Assembly: GCA_023423045.1 (NCBI GenBank)
Contig: JAFAGA010000069.1
Location: 1 to 29,224 of the forward strand
Length of the DNA: 29,224 nucleotides
Direction: 5' to 3'
DNA from: Bacillota bacterium
Lineage (GTDB): Bacteria; Bacillota; Clostridia; Lachnospirales; Lachnospiraceae
A program made the translations under genes and the position numbers. The notes beneath the pieces are model-generated. The model saw only the letters and a list, made by a program, of their open reading frames with translations. It did not search any database and was not told where the DNA came from. Below, in pieces: positions 6,724 to 13,917 of the stretch. Every line of letters starts with the position of its first letter. Position 1 is the stretch's first letter.

Positions 6724-7728
6724 ATGCGGTTAATCGTGATCAATAGGAGAGCGGTGTTATTATGTATTTTAACCCTATTGTTAATATCAGCCTTTTTTTG
6801 CGTAATACTGAGGGATCACCGTTCTCCTGCCGTTAAGATGGTGATGGGGGGCGTCCTTCGGATTCAGAATTATGATGAGGGGGGCAAGAAGTTAATCCGA
6901 AAGAGCGAGGATGTGGAAACTTACTTCAGACCCTCTGATCTGCCTGTACTGAATGACAGGGATATATTCTCTGCCGCAAGCTTTTTAGATCAGTATTTGC
7001 AGAGCGGATCCGATATCCTTCTTCCGGAGGAATTAACGGCGTCGCCGGAGGAAACGATCGTTAATTATTTCAGTGTTCTCCGGGAAGCGGCCAATGTGGA
7101 GGAAGGGAAAAATGCGGGCTGCGGTACCATTGGTTTGAGCAAAACGCCTTACGAGGTGGCTTATAATTTTCTGTCCGCCGAATATAGGGAGAAATTTTCC
7201 TATGAGCAATACCTTGCCTCGTTCCAAAATATCCTGCATACCAGCCTGTTGAAATACAGAAAGGTGCCGATTTATAACAATTCCGGCGGCAGGATGCGTT
7301 ATTTTGTTGAACTGGAAACCATTGGGGGCACCGGTGAGAATATAGCTAATTTTACATATTATTATGGCTTCATTGACTTATACAGGGAGAAGGGCGGATA
7401 TAAGATATCCAATCTGGAATTTACCGGGGAGAATTTTCTTTGTGCGCCTTATCATGGATGGTCCTATAAGGCGGAGAGCTCGGTGCAGATTCGTTATGGG
7501 GGATGGTGTAAGCTGATAAAGGAACTGTATCCAACGATACAGGAAGGGTATGTAAAGCATATCTATTTCACAGGAACTGATAAAAAGGACTATCTGATCG
7601 AATTCCTTCAGTTGACCAATGATACAGATATTGAGATAGCGCAGTACAGAAAAGACAAGGATGGTGAGTGGGAACTTATAAAATTGGATCCCGAGGATTG
7701 CCTGACCAAAGGAGAGGTTAAGCGCTGA
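6724..7728 (+). CDS. Membrane-anchored protein of unknown function
   Basis: I do not recognise this 334-residue protein. It has a single N-terminal membrane segment (about residues 10-29, AVLLCILTLLLISAFFCVIL) with positive charge before it, so the rest is probably outside the cytoplasm. A segment around residues 105-185 (ETIVNYF ... YEVAYNFLSAEYREKFSYEQYLASF) looks like an NTF2-like or DUF4440-like ligand-binding fold. Aromatic-rich strands follow. ATG 6724 is the likely start, although its ribosome site is poor (TTTGGATGG). Upstream in-frame starts would run into the GIY-YIG gene without adding a recognisable domain. Function, partner and promoter are not evident. Confidence 0.65.
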   Translation: MRLIVINRRAVLLCILTLLLISAFFCVILRDHRSPAVKMVMGGVLRIQNYDEGGKKLIRKSEDVETYFRPSDLPVLNDRDIFSAASFLDQYLQSGSDILLPEELTASPEETIVNYFSVLREAANVEEGKNAGCGTIGLSKTPYEVAYNFLSAEYREKFSYEQYLASFQNILHTSLLKYRKVPIYNNSGGRMRYFVELETIGGTGENIANFTYYYGFIDLYREKGGYKISNLEFTGENFLCAPYHGWSYKAESSVQIRYGGWCKLIKELYPTIQEGYVKHIYFTGTDKKDYLIEFLQLTNDTDIEIAQYRKDKDGEWELIKLDPEDCLTKGEVKR

Positions 7729-7818
7729 GTTTTTGCTGATTCTTTTATCCGTAATCCTCCCATAACGTCTAAAAATTGTGTATAATAAGGACAACATATT
7801 ATATAAGGAGCATTAAGA

Positions 7819-8739
7819 ATGAAAATCAGCAGATACGGAGGAGTGATTGCAGCCGCAAATGAAACGCTGGCGTTTCCCTTATGCAAGGTTGGCGATACCA
7901 CTGCAGTGCAGCGAATTGTAATGAACTATCAGCATGCGGGTATATTTCCAATTGTCATTATGTCCGGTGCGGAGGAGGATGAGGTGCGCTATCAACTGTC
8001 TTCAAGCGGAGTGATTTTCCTGTCTCCGGAGCAAAACAAGCCGGAGATGTTTGAAACAGTAAAGACCGGGTTTGCCTTTCTCCAGGATGTATGTGACAGG
8101 ATTGTGTTTACTCCGGTCAACGCACCACTATTTTCGCCGTTGACACTCCGTGATTTGATGAATACCTCCGGTGACATTGTCTCCCCGTCTTACCGCGGAA
8201 GCAGCGGGCATCCGATGATCGTATCCGCAGAAGTAATTCCGGAGATATTGGCTTTTGAGGGGGAGCAGGGGTTGCGCAGTGCGGTGGATTCGATGAAAGA
8301 TCGCAGGGTATGGGTGGATGTGCAGGATGATGGGATTCTCTATACCGTTCATCACGGGAATCCTCCGTCGGAGCATATAGAGCTGCATCAGAAGGAAAGT
8401 TTACAGTTTTTTGCAGAGCTGAGCCTAAAGAAGGATGCCACTGTTTTTGATTCCAGAACCAAGCTGTTGCTGCTGTTGATTTGGAAAAACAGATCGGTAA
8501 AAACGGCATGTCAGCAGATGGCATTATCCGGCAGCAAGGCCTGGGAAATGTTAAACCTGTTGGAACGTTCCCTGGATATCAAGCTTGTAGAACGCAGACA
8601 TGGCGGCGCCAAGGGAGGGAGGACAACCCTTTCTGAGCGAGGGTTTCTTTTTTTGCGGGAGTATTGCAGAATGGAGGAAGAGCTGCTGCAATATACACAA
8701 AAGAAATTTGATGCCTTTCAGGCTGCAATGAAGTTATAG
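7819..8739 (+). CDS. MobA-like nucleotidyltransferase domain fused to a ModE-like winged helix
   Basis: Residues 5-190 follow the MobA/MocA (molybdopterin cytidylyltransferase-like) fold, including GHPMIVS (130-136), the usual substrate-side motif. Residues 210-285 match the ModE N-terminal DNA-binding domain, with the characteristic LVERRHGGAKGGRTTLSERG (256-275). Known members of this fusion keep the GxSxRMG nucleotide loop and a D-x-P metal motif; here the first reads AAANETLAFP and the second reads PVNAPLF, with Asn101 in place of Asp. The enzyme half therefore looks inactive and may act as a ligand-sensing domain. AAGGAG (7805-7810) precedes the start, and a TATAAT at 7781-7786 lacks a clear -35. 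It lies directly upstream of the double-cubane reductase pair and may regulate it. Confidence 0.82.
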   Translation: MKISRYGGVIAAANETLAFPLCKVGDTTAVQRIVMNYQHAGIFPIVIMSGAEEDEVRYQLSSSGVIFLSPEQNKPEMFETVKTGFAFLQDVCDRIVFTPVNAPLFSPLTLRDLMNTSGDIVSPSYRGSSGHPMIVSAEVIPEILAFEGEQGLRSAVDSMKDRRVWVDVQDDGILYTVHHGNPPSEHIELHQKESLQFFAELSLKKDATVFDSRTKLLLLLIWKNRSVKTACQQMALSGSKAWEMLNLLERSLDIKLVERRHGGAKGGRTTLSERGFLFLREYCRMEEELLQYTQKKFDAFQAAMKL

Positions 8740-8749
8740 GCATGGGAGC

Positions 8750-8773
8750 CAAGTTCCGCCGTAAAGGAACTTG
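8750..8773. repeat. Hairpin between the MobA-ModE gene and the reductase operon
   Basis: CAAGTTCC (8750-8757) and GGAACTTG (8766-8773) form a perfect 8-bp stem with an 8-base loop, 11 bp after the stop codon. There is no T-run. Its right arm overlaps the -35 of the next promoter, so it may be a weak terminator or part of an operator. Confidence 0.45.
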
Positions 8774-8800
8774 ACGGTAAAATGATAGGGCCATTATACT
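8771..8800 (+). promoter_or_regulatory. Promoter of the double-cubane reductase operon
   Basis: TTGACG (8771-8776) and TATACT (8795-8800) are spaced by 18 bp, each one base from consensus. Transcription would start around 8807, within the palindrome at 8803-8818, leaving a leader of about 105 nt. Confidence 0.6.
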
Positions 8801-8802
8801 TA

Positions 8803-8818
8803 AAGTATGATAATACTT
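8803..8818. promoter_or_regulatory. Palindromic operator candidate at the reductase start site
   Basis: AAGTAT (8803-8808) and ATACTT (8813-8818) flank GATA and cover the predicted transcription start. A second small dyad, AATACT-GGG-AGTAT, follows near 8828-8840. The position fits repression. The ModE-like protein encoded upstream is the obvious candidate binder, though this is inference. Confidence 0.4.
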
Positions 8819-8913
8819 AGAGTCAATAATACTGGGAGTATCAGCAATATGTCCGGTACTTAAGGCTGAATACTGCGGTGACGCAATACGGTATTAACGA
8901 AGGGAGAAGGATA

Positions 8914-10071
8914 ATGGTCGAGATCAAAACAGAATTACCCCAGGTGTTTGAAAGCTTTGCACAGGCAAGGCAGAACGGCTTCCTGGCGATGAAGAAGATT
9001 AAGGACAGCGGAAAAGGTGTGGTCGGACAGTTCTGTACTTATACCCCTCTGGAAATTTTTATGGCTGCCGATTTGGTGAGTGTAGGGCTCTGTTCCACCA
9101 ATGACGAGACGATTCCCGAGGCGGAGAAGGTGCTTCCCAGCAACCTGTGTCCGCTGATCAAATCCAGCTATGGATTTGCCATCACCGATAAATGTCCCTA
9201 CATGTATTTCTCCGACCTCGTAGTCGGTGAAACTACCTGCGACGGCAAAATAAAAATGTACGAGCTGCTGGGTCAGATAAAAAATGTACATATTCTGGAA
9301 CTGCCCAAGCGGCAGGATACGCCCCAGGCAAAAGCACTCTGGTATGCCGAGCTTGTGCGGCTGAAGGAGCGGGTGGAAAAGGATTTCAACGTCACCATCA
9401 CCGACGATATGCTGCGGGAGGCAATCCGCAAGCGCAATATTGAACGTAAATTGCTCAAGGAGCTATATGAGCTGAGCACTATGACTCCGCCGCCATTTAC
9501 CGGACTGCGCCAGCTGCAGATTTTATTCGGCTCCCAGTTCAAATTTGATTGGAGTGAGAAGGTGGCGGAAATTGAAGGTGCAATCAGCAGCATCCGGCAG
9601 GCCTACGAGGAGGGAGAGCGTCCGGTATCGGAACATGCTCCGAGAATCCTCATCACCGGCTGCCCCATGGGCGGTGTGACGGAAAAAGTAGTGAAGGTCA
9701 TTGAGGAAGCGGGCGCAGTGGTTGTAGCCTTCGAAAACTGCACCGGTGCCAAGCAGATGGACAGACAGTGCAGAGAAGAGGGAGATCCGTTGACCAACAT
9801 TGCAGAGCACTATCTTCAGATCGGTTGTGCGGTTATGACTCCCAATCCCAACCGCCTGGAGCTGCTGGACCGGCTTTGTGACCAGTTTAAGGTGGACGGT
9901 GTGGTTGAAATGACGCTGCAAGCTTGCCATCCGTATGCAGTAGAGGCATATACCATTAAGAAACATATGCAGCAGAGGAACATTCCTTATCTGCAGATAG
10001 AAACCGATTATGGCACGGCGGATATTGGACAGCTTTCCACACGCGCCGGTGCATTTGTGGAGATGCTGTAA
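8914..10071 (+). CDS. yjiM: Double-cubane-cluster reductase component (HgdB/YjiM family)
   Basis: This 385-residue protein belongs to the 2-hydroxyacyl-CoA dehydratase D-like family in its stand-alone double-cubane form. Studied members carry an [8Fe-9S] cluster and reduce small molecules using electrons driven in by an ATP-hydrolysing activator; the natural substrate is not known. Conserved cysteines are at 60, 79, 94 and 109 in the N-terminal half, and at 250 (TGCPMGG), 276 (ENCTGAKQMD) and 338 (LQACHPYA) in the C-terminal half. ATG 8914 follows GAAGGGAGAAGG; an in-frame GTG at 8878 is rejected. The activator gene begins three bases after its stop, and a ModE-like regulator gene lies upstream. 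No CoA-transferase gene or second dehydratase subunit is nearby, which argues against a hydroxyacyl-CoA dehydratase. Confidence 0.9.
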   Translation: MVEIKTELPQVFESFAQARQNGFLAMKKIKDSGKGVVGQFCTYTPLEIFMAADLVSVGLCSTNDETIPEAEKVLPSNLCPLIKSSYGFAITDKCPYMYFSDLVVGETTCDGKIKMYELLGQIKNVHILELPKRQDTPQAKALWYAELVRLKERVEKDFNVTITDDMLREAIRKRNIERKLLKELYELSTMTPPPFTGLRQLQILFGSQFKFDWSEKVAEIEGAISSIRQAYEEGERPVSEHAPRILITGCPMGGVTEKVVKVIEEAGAVVVAFENCTGAKQMDRQCREEGDPLTNIAEHYLQIGCAVMTPNPNRLELLDRLCDQFKVDGVVEMTLQACHPYAVEAYTIKKHMQQRNIPYLQIETDYGTADIGQLSTRAGAFVEML

Positions 10072-10074
10072 GCG

Positions 10075-10842
10075 ATGGGAAAGGTAAGGATAGGAATTGA
10101 CTGCGGTTCTGCTGCATGCAAAGGAGTCCTTCTTCGGGAGGGGAGTATTGCAGCAACCTGCGTAAAGCCTACGGGCTGGAGTCCCAGGGACACCGCAGGT
10201 GCGGTGCTGGAGGAGTTGCTGCTGCAATCAGGGGCCGCCCGTGAGGATGCATCTATTGTTGTAACCGGATACGGCAGAGTCGGAATTGACTTTGCCGATA
10301 AGGCTGTGACTGAAATTACCTGCCATGCTTTGGGGGCGGAATATCTATTGCCGGGTGTGCGTACCGTTATTGATATCGGTGGACAGGATTCCAAGGTGAT
10401 TTCGGTGGCGAAGGGCAGGGTGCTGTCCTTCCAGATGAACGATAAATGTGCTGCGGGTACCGGTCGGTTTTTAGAGATGTCCGCACACCGCATGGGAGTT
10501 GATTTGTCCGGCTTTTCCGCGCTGCTGGAAGCCGGAAGGAGCTGCGCTCTCAGCAGCATGTGCGCGGTATTTGCCGATTCGGAAATTGTATCGCTTCTGG
10601 CCAGCGGCAAGAGCAGGGAAGAAGTAGCGGGAGGAATTGTGCAATCGGTGGCGGCACGGGCAATTGCCCTTGCCGCGCGTGTTGAAATACAGCCCCCGGT
10701 TCTTTTGACGGGAGGACTGGCGGGGCTGGAGCAATTACGAATTGAGCTTGAGCGGCAAATCGGCCACCCTGTCTTTACATCAGCCTTATCTCGATACGCC
10801 GGGGCGGTGGGAGCCGCGCAAAAGGGTATGGACAAACAATGA
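10075..10842 (+). CDS. yjiL: ATP-dependent activator of the double-cubane reductase (BcrAD/BadFG, YjiL family)
   Basis: The 255-residue protein is an ASKHA-fold ATPase that passes electrons to its partner reductase. The phosphate-1 motif is GIDCGSAACKG (residues 7-17), where most members have GSTxxK. The second phosphate loop is IDIGGQDSK (99-107). The homodimer is expected to bind one [4Fe-4S] cluster through Cys125 (MNDKCAAGTGRF) and Cys163 (SSMCAVFADSE), both present. The C-terminal adenosine motif is LLTGGLA. It begins three bases after the reductase stop and uses a GGAG inside that gene, so the two are translationally coupled and probably made together. Confidence 0.93.
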   Translation: MGKVRIGIDCGSAACKGVLLREGSIAATCVKPTGWSPRDTAGAVLEELLLQSGAAREDASIVVTGYGRVGIDFADKAVTEITCHALGAEYLLPGVRTVIDIGGQDSKVISVAKGRVLSFQMNDKCAAGTGRFLEMSAHRMGVDLSGFSALLEAGRSCALSSMCAVFADSEIVSLLASGKSREEVAGGIVQSVAARAIALAARVEIQPPVLLTGGLAGLEQLRIELERQIGHPVFTSALSRYAGAVGAAQKGMDKQ

Positions 10843-10866
10843 CAAGCAGTATACCGACTGTCATTG
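10837..10866. terminator. Hairpin at the end of the reductase operon
   Basis: CAATGACA (10837-10844) pairs with TGTCATTG (10859-10866); the activator stop codon is in the left arm. No T-run follows, so it is a weak terminator or an mRNA 3'-end structure. Confidence 0.4.
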
Positions 10867-11334
10867 CATAAATAAAGATAACCGGCTGTGATGGGTTTTA
10901 TTCGGTCAACAGCTCTGCTTCAGAGGATATTGTGTATTATATGATATCATTTTGAAACAGGGCTGTTTCTGATTCTGTTTTAAATTTATAAGTGGTAATC
11001 AATTATATTCTCTTGTATAATATCACTAGATATAATACTGTGCTGATTTGAGACAGAGCCTGGGTCTCCTGGAATACTTTATTTCCTATGACTGGCTTTG
11101 GGAGCAATCAGGAGAAAAGATCAGAAATGAAACGGATTATTGATATACCTGGACGGAGGTATAGTGAATGGCATATATCGTTGATCAATCGGAACGGTTA
11201 ATCTGAATTTAAGAGGTTTGTTATAACTGACAAGGGTAGAGGTTATGGGAGGGAGACCTTGAAATTAATCAAAATTATGAATCTTTAATTGTCATGTCTT
11301 TGTTAAGAGCTGAGTACCATAAGGAGGCGGAGTG
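10867..11334. other. Gene-poor stretch of about 470 bp before the HAD gene
   Basis: No convincing gene is present. It holds a 16-bp palindrome, GAAACAG-GG-CTGTTTC (10954-10969), and two TATAAT hexamers (11016-11021 and 11031-11036) without good -35 partners. A perfect 7-bp hairpin, TATACCT/AGGTATA, lies at 11144-11163. GAGAC/GTCTC around 11050-11069 makes another small dyad. A 24-codon ORF at 11127-11201 has only a distant GGAG and is probably not real. The promoter of the next gene is presumably here. Confidence 0.5.
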
Positions 11335-12108
11335 ATGCAGAATATGAAGATGCTGGTTTTTGATTTAGATAATACCTTATTGAGTTCGGAAGAGATGGTT
11401 TCTGAAAGGACCAGGCAGGCCATTCAAAAATGCAGTCAAAGGGGGATGAAGATAGGATATATTACGCTGCGTTCTCCGCGTAAAATGAAAACATTCTTCC
11501 AAGGGCTTCCGTGTGATTGCATTGCTCATTATAATGGTGCATTAGTGTATGCTGATGGTAAATTAATTATGGAAAATGTTATTACATATGATAGTGCCAT
11601 TAATTTTATAAACAAGGTGACGGAGGTCGCTCCCGGAATTGGCATAGCTGCCTATTTTGAGCCATTTTGTTATAAGGATAAGAAAATCAGAAGTTATATA
11701 GAGCAGGAAGTTTTAGAGTATGATTTATACTCGGCTCCCCAGCGTAATTTCCAAAGAATACGTTTGTTCTTTCAAGACGATTCTGTTGATTTCTCTCAAT
11801 ATATCAGTGATGAAATGCAATATCAAAAGTCCGGTAATACGGCGATGATCATGCATAAATTTGCTGATAAGGGAAGAGCCATGGAAGCCCTCACCCGTTA
11901 CTATGGGTTAAAAAAAGAGCAAACCATTTCTTTCGGAGATAGTATGGGCGATATTCTGATGATGATGTCCAGTGGCACAGGCGTAGCCATGGGAAATGCG
12001 GAATTAAGAGTAAAGGATGCGGCAGATTTCATAACTTTCTCCAATGATGAGGATGGGGTTGCAGAATACTTGGAGACATACATCCTTGCGAAAGAATATG
12101 AAATGTAA
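11335..12108 (+). CDS. Cof-type HAD phosphatase
   Basis: The 257-residue protein has HAD motif I FDLDNTLL (nucleophile and general acid Asp) at residues 10-17 and a Cof/YbiV-type (C2B) cap in the middle. The conserved Lys of motif III lies in the KFADKGRAMEAL region. Motif IV is SFGDSMGDILMM. Family members dephosphorylate sugar phosphates, FMN or similar metabolites; specificity cannot be read. Unusually, the segment after motif II reads YITLRSPRK where most Cof proteins have ATGR followed by a conserved Arg. ATG 11335 is chosen over the adjacent GTG 11332 because AAGGAGG (11321-11327) is spaced seven bases away. The next gene is 62 bp downstream, with no terminator between, so they may be co-transcribed. 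Confidence 0.87.
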   Translation: MQNMKMLVFDLDNTLLSSEEMVSERTRQAIQKCSQRGMKIGYITLRSPRKMKTFFQGLPCDCIAHYNGALVYADGKLIMENVITYDSAINFINKVTEVAPGIGIAAYFEPFCYKDKKIRSYIEQEVLEYDLYSAPQRNFQRIRLFFQDDSVDFSQYISDEMQYQKSGNTAMIMHKFADKGRAMEALTRYYGLKKEQTISFGDSMGDILMMMSSGTGVAMGNAELRVKDAADFITFSNDEDGVAEYLETYILAKEYEM

Positions 12109-12170
12109 TAAGGTCAGCAAAATGTTAGCAATTTAAAAGTAGTAGATGCAGCCGAATATAGGAGGAAGAG

Positions 12171-12698
12171 ATGAAAAGAATATACCGTATTTTAATGATA
12201 GTGCACGCATTTGTAGGGATTGGTGCCATAGGCGGAGGAATAATGGCAATCCTTAACCCACAGGGTCCCGGAGGAATGCCGGCTGATGCATTGCAGAATT
12301 CTCCGTTCAACAATTATCTGATTCCGGGAATTATTCTCTTTACCGTAATCGGTCTGGGGAATATTTTTGCCTCTGTAACCATTTTGTTGAAATCAAAGTA
12401 TCAGGGCTATATCAGCAGTGTTTTCAGCTGGGCATTGGTAATATGGATCATCGTACAATGTATTATGCTCAGGGCAGTCGCTTTTCTCCATGTTCTGTAT
12501 CTGATCATAGGTCTGATAGAAGCCTTTTTATCGTTTTTGATATTATTAAACCAGCGGTTGTTTCCGGCCGGAATCGTTTTCGGTATCACGAAATATGCAA
12601 GAGAAAAATTTCCGGAGAATAAGTTAATCAGGTATATAATAAGGGTAGAGAGTTTCATCCGTGGAGAGAATGTACCATCATCCGGGGCCAATTTATAA
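12171..12698 (+). CDS. Four-helix membrane protein of unknown function
   Basis: The 175-residue protein has four predicted membrane segments at about residues 5-27, 50-73, 80-97 and 103-125, then a basic cytoplasmic tail. A Gly/Pro-rich loop (PQGPGGMPADALQNSPFNN) lies between helices 1 and 2. I do not recognise a named family. The start follows AGGAGGAAG. It may be co-transcribed with the HAD gene and converges with aroE. Confidence 0.7.
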   Translation: MKRIYRILMIVHAFVGIGAIGGGIMAILNPQGPGGMPADALQNSPFNNYLIPGIILFTVIGLGNIFASVTILLKSKYQGYISSVFSWALVIWIIVQCIMLRAVAFLHVLYLIIGLIEAFLSFLILLNQRLFPAGIVFGITKYAREKFPENKLIRYIIRVESFIRGENVPSSGANL

Positions 12699-12704
12699 AG
12701 GATA

Positions 12705-12749
12705 GGATTAAAGTGATCCCTTGTGGGCAAACAGCTGGGATATTAATCC
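12705..12749. terminator. Hairpin between converging genes
   Basis: GGATTAA (12705-12711) plus TCCC (12717-12720) pair with GGGA (12737-12740) plus TTAATCC (12743-12749), leaving a small internal loop. The position between a plus-strand gene end and the aroE end would suit a shared terminator, but T-runs are absent. Confidence 0.35.
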
Positions 12750-12767
12750 GCATATGCCCGCATCCGT

Positions 12768-13538
12768 CTATTGATCTTTCAAAGATTGCAGCAGATAATG
12801 ATAGGTCTCCTCTATCACGGAATCTTCCAGCTCTTGGCCCAGAAAGTATTCGATTGCCTGTTTCGCCTGGGCTACCAGCATCATGAGTCCTGTTACTCCC
12901 TTCATTCCCATTTCCTTGGCCTGTCTGGTAAGTCTGGTTTCCAGAGGGTTGAAGATGGCATCCACCACCGCTGCACATTGTGTAAAGGGGGCCAGGTCAA
13001 GAGGCGAAGCCTCTGTCTTGGGGTACATCCCCAGAGGAGTGGTGTTGATAATCACCTGAGCGTCTCGGTGACTTTTCTGGCATTCTTCATAGGAAATGGT
13101 ATCCTTTGTACTCTGTCGGCTGACCACAAGGACCTGGGAAGCTCCCAGATGGTTCAGTACCGAGCGGACTGTGTGGGAGGTACCTCCGCTGCCGAGAATC
13201 AGGCATTTTCTGCCGGCTATTTTTATGCTGTTGTACTCCAGCATGTACCTGAAGCCGAAGAAGTCGGTATTATATCCGATATAGCGTCCGTCGCGCTGTA
13301 CAATCGTATTCACGGCACCGATTTCCCGGGCCAGGGGATCCAGCTCATCCAAATAAGGGATGACAGACTGCTTATAGGGAATGGTCACGTTAATTGCGGT
13401 AAAATCCTTCTGTTCCATGAAAGGGATAAACTCCTCTTTTGATAAAGGGATTAAGTCGTAAGTGTATTCTGCAATTTTTTCATGGATTAGCTTGGAATAG
13501 CTGTGTCCTAATTTCTCTCCGATCAAACCATATCTCAT
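12768..13538 (-). CDS. aroE: Shikimate dehydrogenase
   Basis: AroE reduces 3-dehydroshikimate to shikimate with NADPH. From the ATG at 13538 the protein is 256 residues. The shikimate pocket has GEKLGHSYSKLIH near the N-terminus. NVTIPYKQSV carries the catalytic Lys, and GAVNTI and YNTDFFGF follow, the latter with the catalytic Asp. The NADP fold begins with LILGSGGTSHTVRS, and GLMMLVAQA lies near the end. An upstream in-frame ATG (13601) would add 21 residues without homology. The chosen ATG has GAAAGGA seven bases away. It is the only minus-strand gene in the window, so it is separated from aroK/aroQ in both place and direction. It may be a relocated or acquired copy. Confidence 0.94.
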   Translation of the reverse strand: MRYGLIGEKLGHSYSKLIHEKIAEYTYDLIPLSKEEFIPFMEQKDFTAINVTIPYKQSVIPYLDELDPLAREIGAVNTIVQRDGRYIGYNTDFFGFRYMLEYNSIKIAGRKCLILGSGGTSHTVRSVLNHLGASQVLVVSRQSTKDTISYEECQKSHRDAQVIINTTPLGMYPKTEASPLDLAPFTQCAAVVDAIFNPLETRLTRQAKEMGMKGVTGLMMLVAQAKQAIEYFLGQELEDSVIEETYHYLLQSLKDQ

Positions 13539-13834
13539 TGTTGTATCCTTTCTGTCACTCTCTATCATAGTGGGCTGAATTATATATTCTTGCCATCCCA
13601 TATTTCTGCGTTGAAAGAGAAGTGTATATCCTTCTTTAAAACATTTCGGAAACCGTCGGACGCCTGCGGTCCTTCGGATTGATCTGTTGCTTATTAAACA
13701 GAATAATATAGAAGGTGGGAATATGCAATTTATTTCTTAAGGAACGAGTAAAAATTGTAATAGTTCAGCCTGCATATCGGGACTTCCCCTTTTACCAGCT
13801 TTTCCTTCGTATGTCAGAATGCTCTACTTCACAA
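13539..13834. other. Divergent intergenic region between aroE and the spoIIIA promoter
   Basis: A TATAAT on the minus strand (13579-13584) could be the aroE -10, though no good -35 is seen. An A/T-rich segment at 13720-13749 matches the sequence at 15532-15562 before spoIIIAB. The following stretch of about 85 bp (13750-13834) has no counterpart there and looks like an insertion that splits the duplicated leader. No gene is visible. Confidence 0.5.
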
Positions 13835-13863
13835 GCATATTTTTATTTCCGGAAGAATATCTT
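13835..13863 (+). promoter_or_regulatory. Sigma-E-like promoter of spoIIIAA
   Basis: GCATATT (13835-13841) fits the Bacillus sigma-E -35 consensus KMATATT exactly. After a 14-bp spacer, AATATCTT (13856-13863) shares the ATA core and 5 of 8 positions of the -10 consensus. spoIIIA is a known sigma-E, mother-cell operon, so position and sequence agree. Confidence 0.6.
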
Positions 13864-13890
13864 GTTTTAGCAGAAGGTGGATAAGCCATC
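13835..13890 (+). repeat. Promoter/leader repeat, copy 1 (before spoIIIAA)
   Basis: This 56-bp stretch, from GCATATTTTTA to GGATAAGCCATC, is nearly identical to 15563-15619 (copy 2) with only a few substitutions and single-base indels. It contains the sigma-E-like promoter and the start of the leader. Upstream similarity continues at 13720-13749. Confidence 0.9.
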
Positions 13891-13917
13891 AATTGGACGC
13901 GGATAGGGGGAAGAACA

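Noticed and set aside
9523..10227. 234-codon minus-strand open frame over the double-cubane reductase
   Set aside because: It is antisense to the conserved reductase and rich in Cys/His/Leu without a family pattern.
10008..10835. Long minus-strand open frame (275 codons) opposite the activator gene
   Set aside because: It lies fully antisense to a gene with clear ATPase and iron-sulfur motifs, and its translation is Ser/Pro/Ala-rich without a recognisable domain.
8914..10842. 2-hydroxyacyl-CoA dehydratase operon
   Set aside because: Only one D-like subunit and an activator are present, with no second dehydratase subunit and no CoA-transferase; the single-subunit double-cubane form fits better.
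11127..11201. 24-codon ORF in the gap before the HAD gene
   Set aside because: It has only a GGAG about 11 bases upstream, no similarity I recognise, and overlaps a hairpin at 11144-11163.
12771..13442. 223-codon plus-strand open frame across aroE
   Set aside because: The minus strand encodes a full shikimate dehydrogenase with all motifs; the plus frame has none.
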